From contig NZ_FNXY01000002.1 in the NCBI RefSeq assembly GCF_900108855.1, positions 372,001-436,000 of the forward strand: 64,000 nucleotides of DNA. Reading direction: 5' to 3'. This document shows positions 35,382-44,711 of the stretch, piece after piece. This stretch comes from Dyadobacter koreensis. Its GTDB lineage: Bacteria > Bacteroidota > Bacteroidia > Cytophagales > Spirosomataceae. The notes under the pieces are model-generated. The model was not told the DNA's origin. It ran no database searches and saw only the letters and a list, made by a program, of their open reading frames with translations. A program made the translations under genes and the position numbers. Each line of letters starts with the position of its first letter. The first letter of the stretch is position 1.

Positions 35382-36785
35382 TTACGGTTTGTTTTTCCGT
35401 GCTTTATAATCCAGAAAACGTTGGTTATATTCTTTCATTTCTCGCTGATTAAATCCCTTTTGCAGGCGTTCCGGGAGCTCCAGCCTTTCCTGTATCTGTA
35501 AAGAATTTGAATATTCAACCAGTGTATTTTCCCCCTTTTCATCTTTTTGCAAATCAAAAGAGTCATATAAATCGCCGTTTACAGTATAGGCTTTAAAGGA
35601 AAGCGTCTTGTCGTCAATAATAACTGCCTGATACAGCTGCGTGTTCGAAGCGGCACGGTCCATCCAGTTTTGAAGGCCAATATCATACATTTTCGGTCCG
35701 CTTACGGATACAACATAAACTGGCCCGTCGGGCTTTTTCCGGCTTTGACCCAGAGGCATGTTAATTCCCCTCGCATACGAGTGGTCGTGCCCCTGTAAGA
35801 CTATATCGATTTTATATTTTTTGTACAACGGTTCCATTTTTTCGCGCCAGTTCTTATTGTCGCGACTAAGTTTTGTCGAATAAATCGGATGATGGTGGAC
35901 AACAACCATCCAGCGCATCCCATGATTCTGAGCAACTTTTTCAAACCAGGCTATCTGGTTTTTCATGACCAGGGAATCTGAAAATGCGGCTTCGGAATCC
36001 ATCATTATAAACCGGGTTTCCTGATAGTCGATATAATAAGCCGTTTCTGGCAAACCTTCCGGCCCATTTTCCGGTAAAGCAAACTGCGGACGCCAGTGCA
36101 TTGAGAGCTGAGCCTTTTTATCCTGACCCCGAAAATATTCATGATTTCCAGGTATTGACAAACTCGGTATCATTCCGTTCAGCCATCCGCCAGCTTCAAA
36201 CCACTCGCCCCACTGATAATCCTCGTTGGCTTTATTAATTAAATCGCCTGCATGAATAATAAAGTCAGCCTTTGGAAATGACGAATAAGCTCCGCGGATC
36301 GCTCGCGACCATAAGGACCGGACATCACTTTGTGCGTCTCCAAAATATAAAAATGAAAGAGGGGCTGGTTTCTCAGAAGCGGTGGTAAAATGAAACCATT
36401 CGCTCCATCTTCTACCGTCGCCAACACGATACATATACTGCGCAGAAGGTTTCAGGTCAGTAAAATGAACTTCATGGTACTGCACCTCCCTTTTGTCAAG
36501 TACCAGCGACTGACTTTTTGCTTCTACACTTTTTGCGTTTTTTGAAAAATCCGGCGACGGATCGGCTTCCTGGATTTCAGCAACCGCTTTTTTTACAGAT
36601 TGATCGGTTCGCCAGTTAACCGCACGGGAATGTGCAGGATCGCCTTTCAGGCCCAGGATAATGCGATCAGGGAATCTGGACGGCGGATATGTTTTATTTT
36701 CCTGAGAAAAGCCTGGCTGAAATAAAATAACAAAAACTGCCATCGGCAGAAATTTTGACTTTATAAAGGAATTAAGATCGTACAT
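35382..36785 (-). CDS. Exported purple acid phosphatase-like metallophosphoesterase
   Basis: A 467-residue protein with a signal sequence (SKFLPMAVFVILFQPGFSQ), an N-terminal fibronectin-like domain (AVNWRTDQSVKKA ... LKPSAQYMYRVGDG) and a calcineurin-like phosphoesterase domain. Metal-ligand blocks are visible: FLYFGDAQ, IHAGDLINKANED, SIPGNHEYF, VVVHHHPIYS and LQGHDHSYARG. This is the layout of purple acid phosphatases, which hydrolyse phosphate esters outside the cytoplasm. The frame continues to a TTG at 36854, but the ATG at 36785 gives the better signal peptide. Confidence 0.9.
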   Translation of the reverse strand: MYDLNSFIKSKFLPMAVFVILFQPGFSQENKTYPPSRFPDRIILGLKGDPAHSRAVNWRTDQSVKKAVAEIQEADPSPDFSKNAKSVEAKSQSLVLDKREVQYHEVHFTDLKPSAQYMYRVGDGRRWSEWFHFTTASEKPAPLSFLYFGDAQSDVRSLWSRAIRGAYSSFPKADFIIHAGDLINKANEDYQWGEWFEAGGWLNGMIPSLSIPGNHEYFRGQDKKAQLSMHWRPQFALPENGPEGLPETAYYIDYQETRFIMMDSEAAFSDSLVMKNQIAWFEKVAQNHGMRWMVVVHHHPIYSTKLSRDNKNWREKMEPLYKKYKIDIVLQGHDHSYARGINMPLGQSRKKPDGPVYVVSVSGPKMYDIGLQNWMDRAASNTQLYQAVIIDDKTLSFKAYTVNGDLYDSFDLQKDEKGENTLVEYSNSLQIQERLELPERLQKGFNQREMKEYNQRFLDYKARKNKP

Positions 36786-36937
36786 CAATTTCAACCTGTT
36801 TAAATTTATAATATTACTTTTGTTGACTAAATAATCATTCGGATTGGATGTCAAGTTACCATGAATAATGATTTCATGCTATTCAGAACTCTGCGTTTAA
36901 TGATAAACCGATCCAAAACTTCCCGTACCTTTGCAGC

Positions 36938-39160
36938 GTGAAAATCGAGATCCGCAGTGCTTTGAAAAAGAAAACCTTATTTATTACTCCGCCTTTTACG
37001 CAACTGAATACGCCTTATCCAGCAACAGCTTACCTGAAAGGTTTTCTGAATACGCTGGGACGAGAGTCGCATCAGGCTGATTTGGGTATCGATGTAATTC
37101 TGGCACTTTTTTCTTCAAAGGGTTTAAAGAAAATGTTTGAAGATCTGGACAATTCGGATGCGGAGCTAACAGACAACAGTTTCAGGATTTATTCTCTTCG
37201 CGATGAATATATCAGTACCATTGATCCTGTTATTCGTTTTCTGAAAAATAGAAATCCAACACTTGCCCATAGTATTTGCGACCGGACCTATTTGCCGGAA
37301 GCCGCGCGTTTCCAGCAGCTGGAAGATATGGACTGGGCTTTTGGCACCATGGGAATTCATGATAAAGCCAGGCATTTGGCCACGTTGTATCTTGAAGATC
37401 TTGGTGATTTAATCCAGGAGGCTGTGGATCCTCATTTCGGTTTCAGCCGTTATGCTGAGCGCTTGGGAAGATCTGCTACGCATTTTGACGAAATGTGTGA
37501 AGCGCTGCAAATGCCCGATACCTTATTGACAACCTTGCTGGTTGAAATCCTGGAAGAAAAAATTAAAACATATCAGCCTGATATCCTTTGTATCACCGTG
37601 CCTTTTCCCGGAAACCTGTACGGCGGTATGAAATGCGGACAATACGTCAAGCAGTTTCATCCGGAAATGAGTGTTGTGATGGGTGGAGGTTTTGCAAATA
37701 CAGAATTACGTTCGCTGAAAGAACCGAGGGTTTTCGATTATATTGATTTTGTTTGTCTCGACGACGGCGAGGCTCCGTTACTTTCTCTGCTCGAATATCT
37801 CGACGGAGAACGTGAAATTGGGCAGCTGAAACGCGTCTATGCTCGGACGGATGGAAAAGTAATTTATTATAACGGCGCGAAAGAAAGAGATGTGCCTCAG
37901 CGTGATACCGGAACGCCGGATTACAGCGATCTTCCATTGCATGATTATTTGTCAGTAATTGAGATCGTCAATCCGATGCACAGACTTTGGAGTGATGGTC
38001 GTTGGAATAAACTGACCCTCGCGCATGGGTGTTACTGGGGGAAATGTTCCTTTTGCGATATCTCGCTGGATTATATCAAACGTTACGAGCCAATGACGGC
38101 CGCGTTATTATGCGATCGTATCGAAGAAATAATTGAACAAACGCAGCAAAACGGATTTCACTTTGTTGATGAAGCTGCACCGCCGGCTTTACTTCGTGAC
38201 CTTGCGTTGGAAATTATTCGTAGAAAATTAACGGTGGTCTGGTGGACCAATATCCGTTTTGAGAAAAATTTCACACACGATCTTTGTCTGCTTTTAAAAG
38301 CTTCAGGCTGTATTGCAATCTCCGGAGGACTTGAAGTTGCTTCAGACCGTTTGCTTGAACGAATGAAAAAGGGCGTGACTGTCGCACAGGTCGCGCGTGT
38401 TGCTGACGCTTTTACACAAGCAGGTATCATGGTTCATGCGTATCTGATGTATGGCTTTCCTACACAGACAATGCAGGAAACGGTGGATGCTTTGGAAATG
38501 GTTCGGCAGTTATTTCAGCAGGGAATTGTTCAGTCAGGATTCTGGCATCGATTTGCGATGACGGCCCATAGTCCGGTCGGGCTTCATCCGGAAGAATTTG
38601 ATGTGATGCGGATCGGTCCGGAGCTGGGAAAATTTGCCAATAACGATCTGGAACATAATGATCCGCTTGGAGCCAATCACGACTTGTTTTCGGAAGGTTT
38701 GCGGAAGTCGTTATTCAATTATATGCATGGCGTCTGTTTTGACTTTCCATTATCGAAATGGTTTGATTTTAAAATTCCATCGACCTCAATTCCGCCAAGA
38801 TATATTGAAAAAAGTATAAGCCATTTCCCGGATGCGATCCCTCGCACGAACGCGATGGTAATTTGGACAGGAAGTTTACCGACACTTTCTGTTTTCCAGG
38901 AAAAACAGGGAAAAAGAGTCGTTGAAATTGCGGAACTGATTTTCTACAATAAAAAGCAGGAGTGGGCTTTGGAGACTTCGCCAGTTATAGGTGAATGGCT
39001 GGAAGAAAAAATGCCGGATCTGTTAATTGGAAAACATGAGCCTTATTCATTAGAACGCTTAAAAAATGACTACGAAGCGCAGGGCCTGGGCGACTTCGAT
39101 ACTTTCATGAAATCAAAAGAATGGGAGGAATTGAAAAGCGGAGGATTACTGATCGTATAA
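36938..39160 (+). CDS. B12-binding domain radical SAM protein
   Basis: A 740-residue protein starting with GTG. An N-terminal cobalamin-binding Rossmann-like region (FITPPFTQLNTPYPATAYL ... VMGGGFANTEL) covers about 15-290. A radical SAM domain follows with the cluster Cys at 365, 370 and 373 (HGCYWGKCSFCD), a CX4CX2C spacing rather than the common CX3CX2C, and later ISGGLEVASDRLLERM and HAYLMYGFPTQT. The C-terminal part is unassigned. Related enzymes do methylations or rearrangements with SAM and cobalamin; the substrate is unknown. Neighbours give no clue. It adds to the cobalamin demand seen in metH. Confidence 0.88.
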   Translation: MKIEIRSALKKKTLFITPPFTQLNTPYPATAYLKGFLNTLGRESHQADLGIDVILALFSSKGLKKMFEDLDNSDAELTDNSFRIYSLRDEYISTIDPVIRFLKNRNPTLAHSICDRTYLPEAARFQQLEDMDWAFGTMGIHDKARHLATLYLEDLGDLIQEAVDPHFGFSRYAERLGRSATHFDEMCEALQMPDTLLTTLLVEILEEKIKTYQPDILCITVPFPGNLYGGMKCGQYVKQFHPEMSVVMGGGFANTELRSLKEPRVFDYIDFVCLDDGEAPLLSLLEYLDGEREIGQLKRVYARTDGKVIYYNGAKERDVPQRDTGTPDYSDLPLHDYLSVIEIVNPMHRLWSDGRWNKLTLAHGCYWGKCSFCDISLDYIKRYEPMTAALLCDRIEEIIEQTQQNGFHFVDEAAPPALLRDLALEIIRRKLTVVWWTNIRFEKNFTHDLCLLLKASGCIAISGGLEVASDRLLERMKKGVTVAQVARVADAFTQAGIMVHAYLMYGFPTQTMQETVDALEMVRQLFQQGIVQSGFWHRFAMTAHSPVGLHPEEFDVMRIGPELGKFANNDLEHNDPLGANHDLFSEGLRKSLFNYMHGVCFDFPLSKWFDFKIPSTSIPPRYIEKSISHFPDAIPRTNAMVIWTGSLPTLSVFQEKQGKRVVEIAELIFYNKKQEWALETSPVIGEWLEEKMPDLLIGKHEPYSLERLKNDYEAQGLGDFDTFMKSKEWEELKSGGLLIV

Positions 39161-39165
39161 AAAAG

Positions 39166-39214
39166 GCGCAATGAATTATCGCGTCCATTGCGAAACCCAT
39201 TGCGTCCATTGCGG
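39166..39214 (+). repeat. Short CCATTGCG direct repeats with an inverted copy
   Basis: Between two convergent genes, GCGTCCATTGCG occurs at 39181-39192 and 39202-39213. An extra CCATTGCG lies between them, and the reverse complement CGCAATG sits at 39167-39173. The inverted copy can form a stem with any of the direct ones. It has no long T run, so it is a weak terminator at best. Confidence 0.6.
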
Positions 39215-39227
39215 TTAAAACAAATCC

Positions 39228-40334
39228 TTATCTGATCACTTCAAATTTCAATAAATCATCGTCAAAAACTGTAAAGACAGCCGGATAACCCACAGCCAGA
39301 CGGCCAATTTTATCAGCAAGTCCAACTGCTTTTGCTGGACGAATAGTAGCCATTTCGATAGCTTCCTGAACTGGAATTCCAACTTCCTTCACCGCATTTC
39401 TAACAGCATCGCCGAGAGAAATTGTTGCACCAGCCAGATTACCTTCTGAATTGTTATATTGTCCGTTTTGCAGAAAAGCATCAAACTCACCCCATTTAAA
39501 TTCCGTCACTTTTTCTCCGACAAACAAAGCATCAGAAATCAGGAACAATTTGTCTTTTTTGGATTGATATGCAATTCTCGCAGCTGCGTAATCGCAATGC
39601 ACACCGTCCATGATAATCGGCGCATATACCGAATCTGTATCAAAAATTGCTCCAACCAGTCCTGGCTGACGATGCCCAAATGGCGACATAGCGTTATATA
39701 AATGCGTTACCAACTGAATTCCCAGTCCGAACGCCGCGGTAGCTTCCTGATAAGTCGCATTGGAATGTCCGGCTGATACCGTAATTCCAGATGCTATAAG
39801 TCTTTCAATTTGTTCGGGCGAGAACATTTCGGGAGCAATAGTAATTAATTTAATCACATCACGACCATGGCTTATGATTGCTTCCAGTTCTGTATCGGTT
39901 GGTTTTCTTACGTATTCGGAAAGATGGGCTCCGCGTTTCACAGGATTTAAAAAAGGACCTTCCAGATGCATTCCCAAAACACCTGAATCCGGGTTTTTCC
40001 GTTGATAAGTTCTCATCGCCGTGATCCCTTTCAAAATATTTTCGAGCGATGAAGTAATCAGCGTCGGAAAAACATAAGCCGTTCCTTCTAAGAAACTTGA
40101 CTGGTAAATGTCGTCAATTGTTTCTTCGTCAGCTTTTTCAGTAAAGTGAAATTTTTCTCCACCGTTGATATGGATGTCAAAAAGTCCGGCACTGATATTT
40201 TGAACATGATTTAAGCCGAGGTCATAACTTGACGGTTCTATGCCGGCGATAACTCCATTTTCAATAGTAATAATTTGATTAAGCAATACCTCTTGGCCGG
40301 TATACACTTTCTCTGCAAATATCTGACTGGACAT
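39228..40334 (-). CDS. nagA: N-acetylglucosamine-6-phosphate deacetylase
   Basis: Removes acetate from GlcNAc-6-phosphate, feeding amino sugar recycling and use, in the cytoplasm. The 368 residues form an amidohydrolase barrel. Ligand motifs read in order: FDIHINGG, HLEGPFL with the metal Glu, SAGHSNAT with a metal His, HLYNAMSPFGHRQPG with a second metal His and substrate contacts, and LISDAL with the catalytic Asp. No nagB or transporter gene adjoins. The start ATG is natural. Confidence 0.95.
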   Translation of the reverse strand: MSSQIFAEKVYTGQEVLLNQIITIENGVIAGIEPSSYDLGLNHVQNISAGLFDIHINGGEKFHFTEKADEETIDDIYQSSFLEGTAYVFPTLITSSLENILKGITAMRTYQRKNPDSGVLGMHLEGPFLNPVKRGAHLSEYVRKPTDTELEAIISHGRDVIKLITIAPEMFSPEQIERLIASGITVSAGHSNATYQEATAAFGLGIQLVTHLYNAMSPFGHRQPGLVGAIFDTDSVYAPIIMDGVHCDYAAARIAYQSKKDKLFLISDALFVGEKVTEFKWGEFDAFLQNGQYNNSEGNLAGATISLGDAVRNAVKEVGIPVQEAIEMATIRPAKAVGLADKIGRLAVGYPAVFTVFDDDLLKFEVIR

Positions 40335-40380
40335 AAGTTAGGGGACTTTAAATGGCGGTTTAGGAATCAGGAAAAAGTTA

Positions 40381-40944
40381 TCATTTAATGATAATGTCAA
40401 ATTTAGTCAAAAGACCAGCCAAATCAGAAGATAGAAATTTAGCTTTTTTGACATTATTGCTAGCCGGATCAATGGAAAAATTTTGACTTGTGGTGAAGTC
40501 AACACCGCTAAGGTTGGTTGATAAAAATATCGCCCCGAATAAATCGCAGTTTGTAAATTTCGATTTTGAAAGATCAGCCTGGGTAAAATCTGCTCCGTTA
40601 ATTTTACAATCTATGAAGATACTTTTGTTCAGCTTTTTATTGTCAAAGTTGGTATAGTCCAGCATACATTTCTCAAAACGGACAGAAAATCCAAATTCTT
40701 TGGTATCTGAGAAATTCACGCCGATCATCTTGCAATCAATAAATTCGACGTCAAACATTTTGCAGTTTGCGACAATCGCGTTACTTAAATTACAGCCAAT
40801 AAAAGAACAGTCGGTAAAATCAGTTCCGGAAATATCAGTGAACGTACAGTTGGTAAATTCAACCTGTTCAAAACTTTGCTGCGGTAAATACTGATTGGTG
40901 AAATCGATATTACTGATTAACTCGACGTTTCTCTTATTGTACAT
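40381..40944 (-). CDS. Pentapeptide-repeat protein
   Basis: A 187-residue protein made mostly of A(D/N)LXX-type five-residue repeats, here often in F/C variants (FTNCTFTDIS, FTDCSFIGCNLSNA, ADFTQADLSKSKFTNC). These build a right-handed four-sided beta-helix. There is no signal peptide. Some pentapeptide proteins shield DNA gyrase, but nothing in this one shows such a role, and parE is about 18 kb away. It lies 20 bp downstream of the thioredoxin gene and may be cotranscribed. Confidence 0.85.
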   Translation of the reverse strand: MYNKRNVELISNIDFTNQYLPQQSFEQVEFTNCTFTDISGTDFTDCSFIGCNLSNAIVANCKMFDVEFIDCKMIGVNFSDTKEFGFSVRFEKCMLDYTNFDNKKLNKSIFIDCKINGADFTQADLSKSKFTNCDLFGAIFLSTNLSGVDFTTSQNFSIDPASNNVKKAKFLSSDLAGLLTKFDIIIK

Positions 40945-40964
40945 TAAAGTAAGACTTAAAATTT

Positions 40965-41261
40965 CTATAAATATTTACTGATGACGCTTTGAAGTTGATT
41001 CGCCTGCACGACGCCCGATTGTCTCCACATCACTTTCCCATGCTTGAAGACGATCAACGTGGGGACTCCCTGGATTTTATATGCTTTTGCTGCCGATGGA
41101 TTTTTATCCACGTCCACTTTTATTATCGTTGCTTTATCTCCTAAACCCGCTTTCAGTTCTTCCAGAATGGGTTTCATCATTTTACACGGGCCACACCACT
41201 CAGCGGAAAAATCGACTAAAACTGGTTTATTGCTATTTATTAAATCCGAAAATGCTGACAT
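40965..41261 (-). CDS. Thioredoxin
   Basis: A 98-residue cytoplasmic disulfide reductase with the active site WCGPCKMMKP (Cys23/Cys26), preceded by VLVDFSAE and followed by the cis-Pro turn in GVPTLIVFKHG. The length and single domain are typical of a TrxA-type protein. It would reduce ribonucleotide reductase and other targets using thioredoxin reductase. The start ATG at 41261 gives MSAFSDLINSNK. It stands just downstream of the polysaccharide locus on the same strand, about 100 bp after the acyltransferase gene. Confidence 0.93.
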   Translation of the reverse strand: MSAFSDLINSNKPVLVDFSAEWCGPCKMMKPILEELKAGLGDKATIIKVDVDKNPSAAKAYKIQGVPTLIVFKHGKVMWRQSGVVQANQLQSVISKYL

Positions 41262-41363
41262 CTTTTTCTAATGGATTAGTACAACATAATAACCAATCCG
41301 AAGACGGAATGGTTTGCCAATTCTGATATGATTTTATGGTATCAAAAATCGTACGAGAAAAGG

Positions 41364-42419
41364 TTATCCGAGCCTGGTTTTAAGGAACTTTCCGAAACGT
41401 TTTTCAATAAATTCGTAGGTATAGTGCGAATAGAAAATCGTCAATGCAATTGAAATGATCAGCGAACAGGCTATATGCGTTTCTGTTGGTGTCCATTTCA
41501 GAACACGGAAAAGGCAGATATTTACGAAAATCAGCACAATGGCGTGATTCAGGTAAATGGAGTAGGATATTTGCCCAAGATACTGAAACGGCTTGCTTGA
41601 AAGAAGCCGCGTAATGATGCCTGTTGAAGAAGCAAAAATGACAATACCGACAGAAAACAAAACCGGGAAAATCAGCCGGATCATATTCCATTCGTAGTGA
41701 TGCGTTACATACATCGCAGCAACCAGAATGATTAGATAAGGGATTTCAAAAAAAGTAAGCTGGAAAGTTCTGTTGCATAAGAATGTAAAAGTGAAAATTC
41801 CCATACAAAAACAAAGCAAACCGCGGACAAAACCGTAGTCGTATACAAGCATATATTCGCCTTTGTAAACAATGAAGGAAACGCACAAAGTGCTCAGAAG
41901 CAGAAATGCCCAATATTTTTTTGAAGGAATCAGTAACAAAACCAAGCCGAATACGATGTAAGAAATCATTTCAGACGATATTGACCAGGCAGGATAATTA
42001 ATTCCCATCCAGTCGCCAAGGATTGGGGTTGATCCCATGAAGGTCAGTGTGTCCAGACCGGCCTGCAAATAGTATGACAGCTGCATATCACTTACATTTT
42101 TCAGCGCACTTTGGTCGCCGACCAGATTGGCAATAATGAATATTACTTCTGTATAAAACAGCAGCGGATAAAGTCTGATAAAGCGTTTTTTGATGAAGGT
42201 AACAAAGTCTTCTCCCGTACGTATTTTTTCAAGATAATTCATCGCGATTACAAAACCGCTTAGCACAAAGAAGAAATCGACGAAAAGACTGGAATTGATG
42301 ACAAAAAAGTTATTATAAAAAATGGATTCCCTAAATGCGTTGTGATGGTGGGCAACGACAAGAATGGAAAAAATCCCGCGTAATCCATCTAACTGTTCAA
42401 CTCTTTGTCTCATGGGCAA
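41364..42419 (-). CDS. Acyltransferase 3 family membrane protein (OafA-like)
   Basis: A 351-residue inner-membrane protein with about ten helices. The start RVEQLDGLRGIFSILVVAHH is the family signature, whose His-His region is thought to be catalytic. LFVDFFFVLSGFVIAMNYL is the second conserved block. Members O-acetylate or otherwise acylate surface glycans. It is the last gene of the polysaccharide locus and likely decorates its product. It lacks the C-terminal SGNH domain of longer relatives. It is 61 bp after the Wzy/WaaL-like gene. Confidence 0.9.
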   Translation of the reverse strand: MPMRQRVEQLDGLRGIFSILVVAHHHNAFRESIFYNNFFVINSSLFVDFFFVLSGFVIAMNYLEKIRTGEDFVTFIKKRFIRLYPLLFYTEVIFIIANLVGDQSALKNVSDMQLSYYLQAGLDTLTFMGSTPILGDWMGINYPAWSISSEMISYIVFGLVLLLIPSKKYWAFLLLSTLCVSFIVYKGEYMLVYDYGFVRGLLCFCMGIFTFTFLCNRTFQLTFFEIPYLIILVAAMYVTHHYEWNMIRLIFPVLFSVGIVIFASSTGIITRLLSSKPFQYLGQISYSIYLNHAIVLIFVNICLFRVLKWTPTETHIACSLIISIALTIFYSHYTYEFIEKRFGKFLKTRLG

Positions 42420-42480
42420 GTGTGATGAGCCTCAATATAAGTTTGTTGAGGCTGCTTCTCAATATAGTGCTGTTTCGTAA

Positions 42481-43812
42481 TTAGGGATTTGCTGTAACTA
42501 ATTGCTTCGGAGCTGGTTTTGCATTGAACTTGTCAAAATATTTAATTCCCAAAAAGCGGATCATAACAGCATATGGAAACCAGTATGCAATGTCATACGG
42601 ACGTCCGCCGGATATTAACAGTACGATAAGCGATAAGAAGAAATAGGCCAGGAATGTTGACAACGGGCTTGTGTTTCTCTTAATTTCCTGTAGAGAATAA
42701 ATGAAGAGAAAGAAGTTAAAGCCATTGAAAAACAGGAAGCCAAGTATTCCGTGATTTACCCACGCTTCAAGAATTGGGATGTCGAGAAACCCGAATTTAT
42801 ATCCCTTGCCAAGGAAAACATCCCATGAATAAATCGTGTCCAGGAAGTCGGCAAACCCGCTGACACGACCCATTGCGGAGGCATCAATGTCGGCTGTTTC
42901 TGTAAGTTTGACACCCAGAGAGGTGAAAACTACGTCCATGATCCGGTCTTCAAAAACACTCCAGTAATTTACAAGACTGTAATAAACGTTGCTGTAAACT
43001 TTAAGAAAATAGTTGATGCCGATGATTACGATAACGAGAACAATGAGGTTTTTGAAGGAGAAAAGACTGCCAATCGCGGAGAAAATTCTCGTGACTTTAA
43101 AGTTGTAAAAAACATACAACGCAACCATAATCCCTACGCCAAGATAACTGGATTTTGCCAGCGAGATGACAATTACTCCAAGGCTGAAAAGAACAGAAAA
43201 GTATAAAAATAATCGTCCAAAAACGCTTTTGTAACGCGGAATTAGAACTAATGCAGACAATAAACAAATTACTCCGTTTCTGGCTGTAATATGAGGATTT
43301 CCTCCTGCTTGCGCTCCTTCGTTGGAAAAACTAACCGCAGCACGCATACCTACCGTCCAGCTTGGATCGGTCATAAGTGAGTAAACGAGCGTTATGTTTG
43401 AGAAGAGTGAGAAGATAAATAAAACAGGTACGACCGTTTCCTGAACATCGCTGGGTATACTGAGCAGCAGGATCAGAAAGGCAAAAATAAACACGTAGTT
43501 ACCAATATCAGTAACCCCTGTTCCGACGGGGTTAAAAAAGACAAAGTAATACATCGAAATGGCCAGGAAGCCTACACCGAGATTAAACAGGATGGGATTC
43601 GGCTTGTAAAACCTCAGAAAAAGATAAGTTGGCGTCATTAGAAGGAGCGCCAAAAGAAAAAAGATAGCCGTAAACGTACTACTCGCCGGGCCGATCCCTA
43701 AGGTATCACGAAAAAAGAATATCAAAGGAAATCCGTTAAACATCATCGCGATGCCAACAGAATACCTCAAAAAATTAAAGTTCCTTATTAAAGCTGTTAG
43801 ATTCAAATTCAT
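42481..43812 (-). CDS. O-antigen polymerase/ligase-like membrane protein (Wzy or WaaL type)
   Basis: A 443-residue protein with about 11-12 membrane helices and a larger loop around 260-330 (VYSNVYYSLVNYWSVFED ... RVSGFADFLDTIYSW), the layout of Wzy_C family O-antigen polymerases and ligases. Sequence alone cannot separate polymerase from ligase. The locus exports by an ABC transporter, which needs no Wzy, so a ligase role is possible. The start overlaps the end of the GT2 gene by 4 nt (ATGA), so the two are translationally coupled. Confidence 0.78.
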   Translation of the reverse strand: MNLNLTALIRNFNFLRYSVGIAMMFNGFPLIFFFRDTLGIGPASSTFTAIFFLLALLLMTPTYLFLRFYKPNPILFNLGVGFLAISMYYFVFFNPVGTGVTDIGNYVFIFAFLILLLSIPSDVQETVVPVLFIFSLFSNITLVYSLMTDPSWTVGMRAAVSFSNEGAQAGGNPHITARNGVICLLSALVLIPRYKSVFGRLFLYFSVLFSLGVIVISLAKSSYLGVGIMVALYVFYNFKVTRIFSAIGSLFSFKNLIVLVIVIIGINYFLKVYSNVYYSLVNYWSVFEDRIMDVVFTSLGVKLTETADIDASAMGRVSGFADFLDTIYSWDVFLGKGYKFGFLDIPILEAWVNHGILGFLFFNGFNFFLFIYSLQEIKRNTSPLSTFLAYFFLSLIVLLISGGRPYDIAYWFPYAVMIRFLGIKYFDKFNAKPAPKQLVTANP

Positions 43813-44693
43813 CTTGATAATCTGAAACGTATGTATTTGAAATCAAATCGGAATAAAAAATAGGATACTTTTCGAATCCTGCACCAAAGATACCGTATTT
43901 TGTTAAGAGCAGGGAAGGAAATCGCAGAATTGTACAATTTTTGTATTCTGAGATGTTCCTCTGATCCTACGGAAGCAATGGTTGAAGACTTTGCATCAGC
44001 ATGAACTCTGAGTGCGCCTCCTAACCCTTCAATTTTCCGGATTTTTGTGGAATCATGGAGCGTGTAACGCGTGATAAATTCATAGTCAAACGCAAATCGA
44101 AATGATTCGTCAAACTTACCATATTTTTCAACCAGCGATTTTTTGAAAAACAAAGACTGATTATGAATCTGCATACCTTCCAAAATTTGACAGGTGAGGC
44201 TGTAGGACGTCGTTTTCAATATTTCAGTCACTTCGTCATCCGTTGTGATCATGAACAGGTCGCCATATAAAATATCCGCTGATTGTTCCAACGCCGCCTT
44301 ACCAAAACGTTGAAATGTTCCGGGAAAATATACATCGTCTGAATTTTGAAAACTTATCCAGTCACCGGTCGCTCTTTCAAGTCCTTTATTGATGGCGTGA
44401 ACCTGCCCGTTATCTTTTTCGGAAACCCAGTAGGCGAGATACTTTTCATATTTTTTAATCACCTCGACACTTCTGTCCGTTGAACCTCCATCGACAATAA
44501 TATATTCCAGATTTGGATAGTTCTGGTTCAAAACACTTAAAATTGTGCGTTCCAGAAAATCCGCCTGGTTGTAGGAAGGTGTTATGATCGTCAGCCTGGG
44601 ATATCCCTTGCCCGCGACATTCGTGGGATTATTAATCGTCAATTTTGATAAAAAATCACGAAGCTCTGATGTACTTTCCTGAAGCGGTTTCAT
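43809..44693 (-). CDS. Family 2 glycosyltransferase
   Basis: A 294-residue cytoplasmic GT-A enzyme. It opens with PRLTIITPSYNQADFLERTI and LEYIIVDGGSTDRSVEVIK. The DxD-like metal site is FQNSDDVYFPG, and the later ILEGMQIHNQSLFFKK helps form the acceptor site. It adds one sugar to the growing surface polysaccharide; the sugar is unknown. No membrane helix is seen. It lies 18 bp after the paralogous glycosyltransferase-like gene and overlaps the next by 4 nt. Confidence 0.92.
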   Translation of the reverse strand: MKPLQESTSELRDFLSKLTINNPTNVAGKGYPRLTIITPSYNQADFLERTILSVLNQNYPNLEYIIVDGGSTDRSVEVIKKYEKYLAYWVSEKDNGQVHAINKGLERATGDWISFQNSDDVYFPGTFQRFGKAALEQSADILYGDLFMITTDDEVTEILKTTSYSLTCQILEGMQIHNQSLFFKKSLVEKYGKFDESFRFAFDYEFITRYTLHDSTKIRKIEGLGGALRVHADAKSSTIASVGSEEHLRIQKLYNSAISFPALNKIRYLWCRIRKVSYFLFRFDFKYIRFRLSR

Positions 44694-44711
44694 ACTTTGT
44701 TTAATTCCTGT

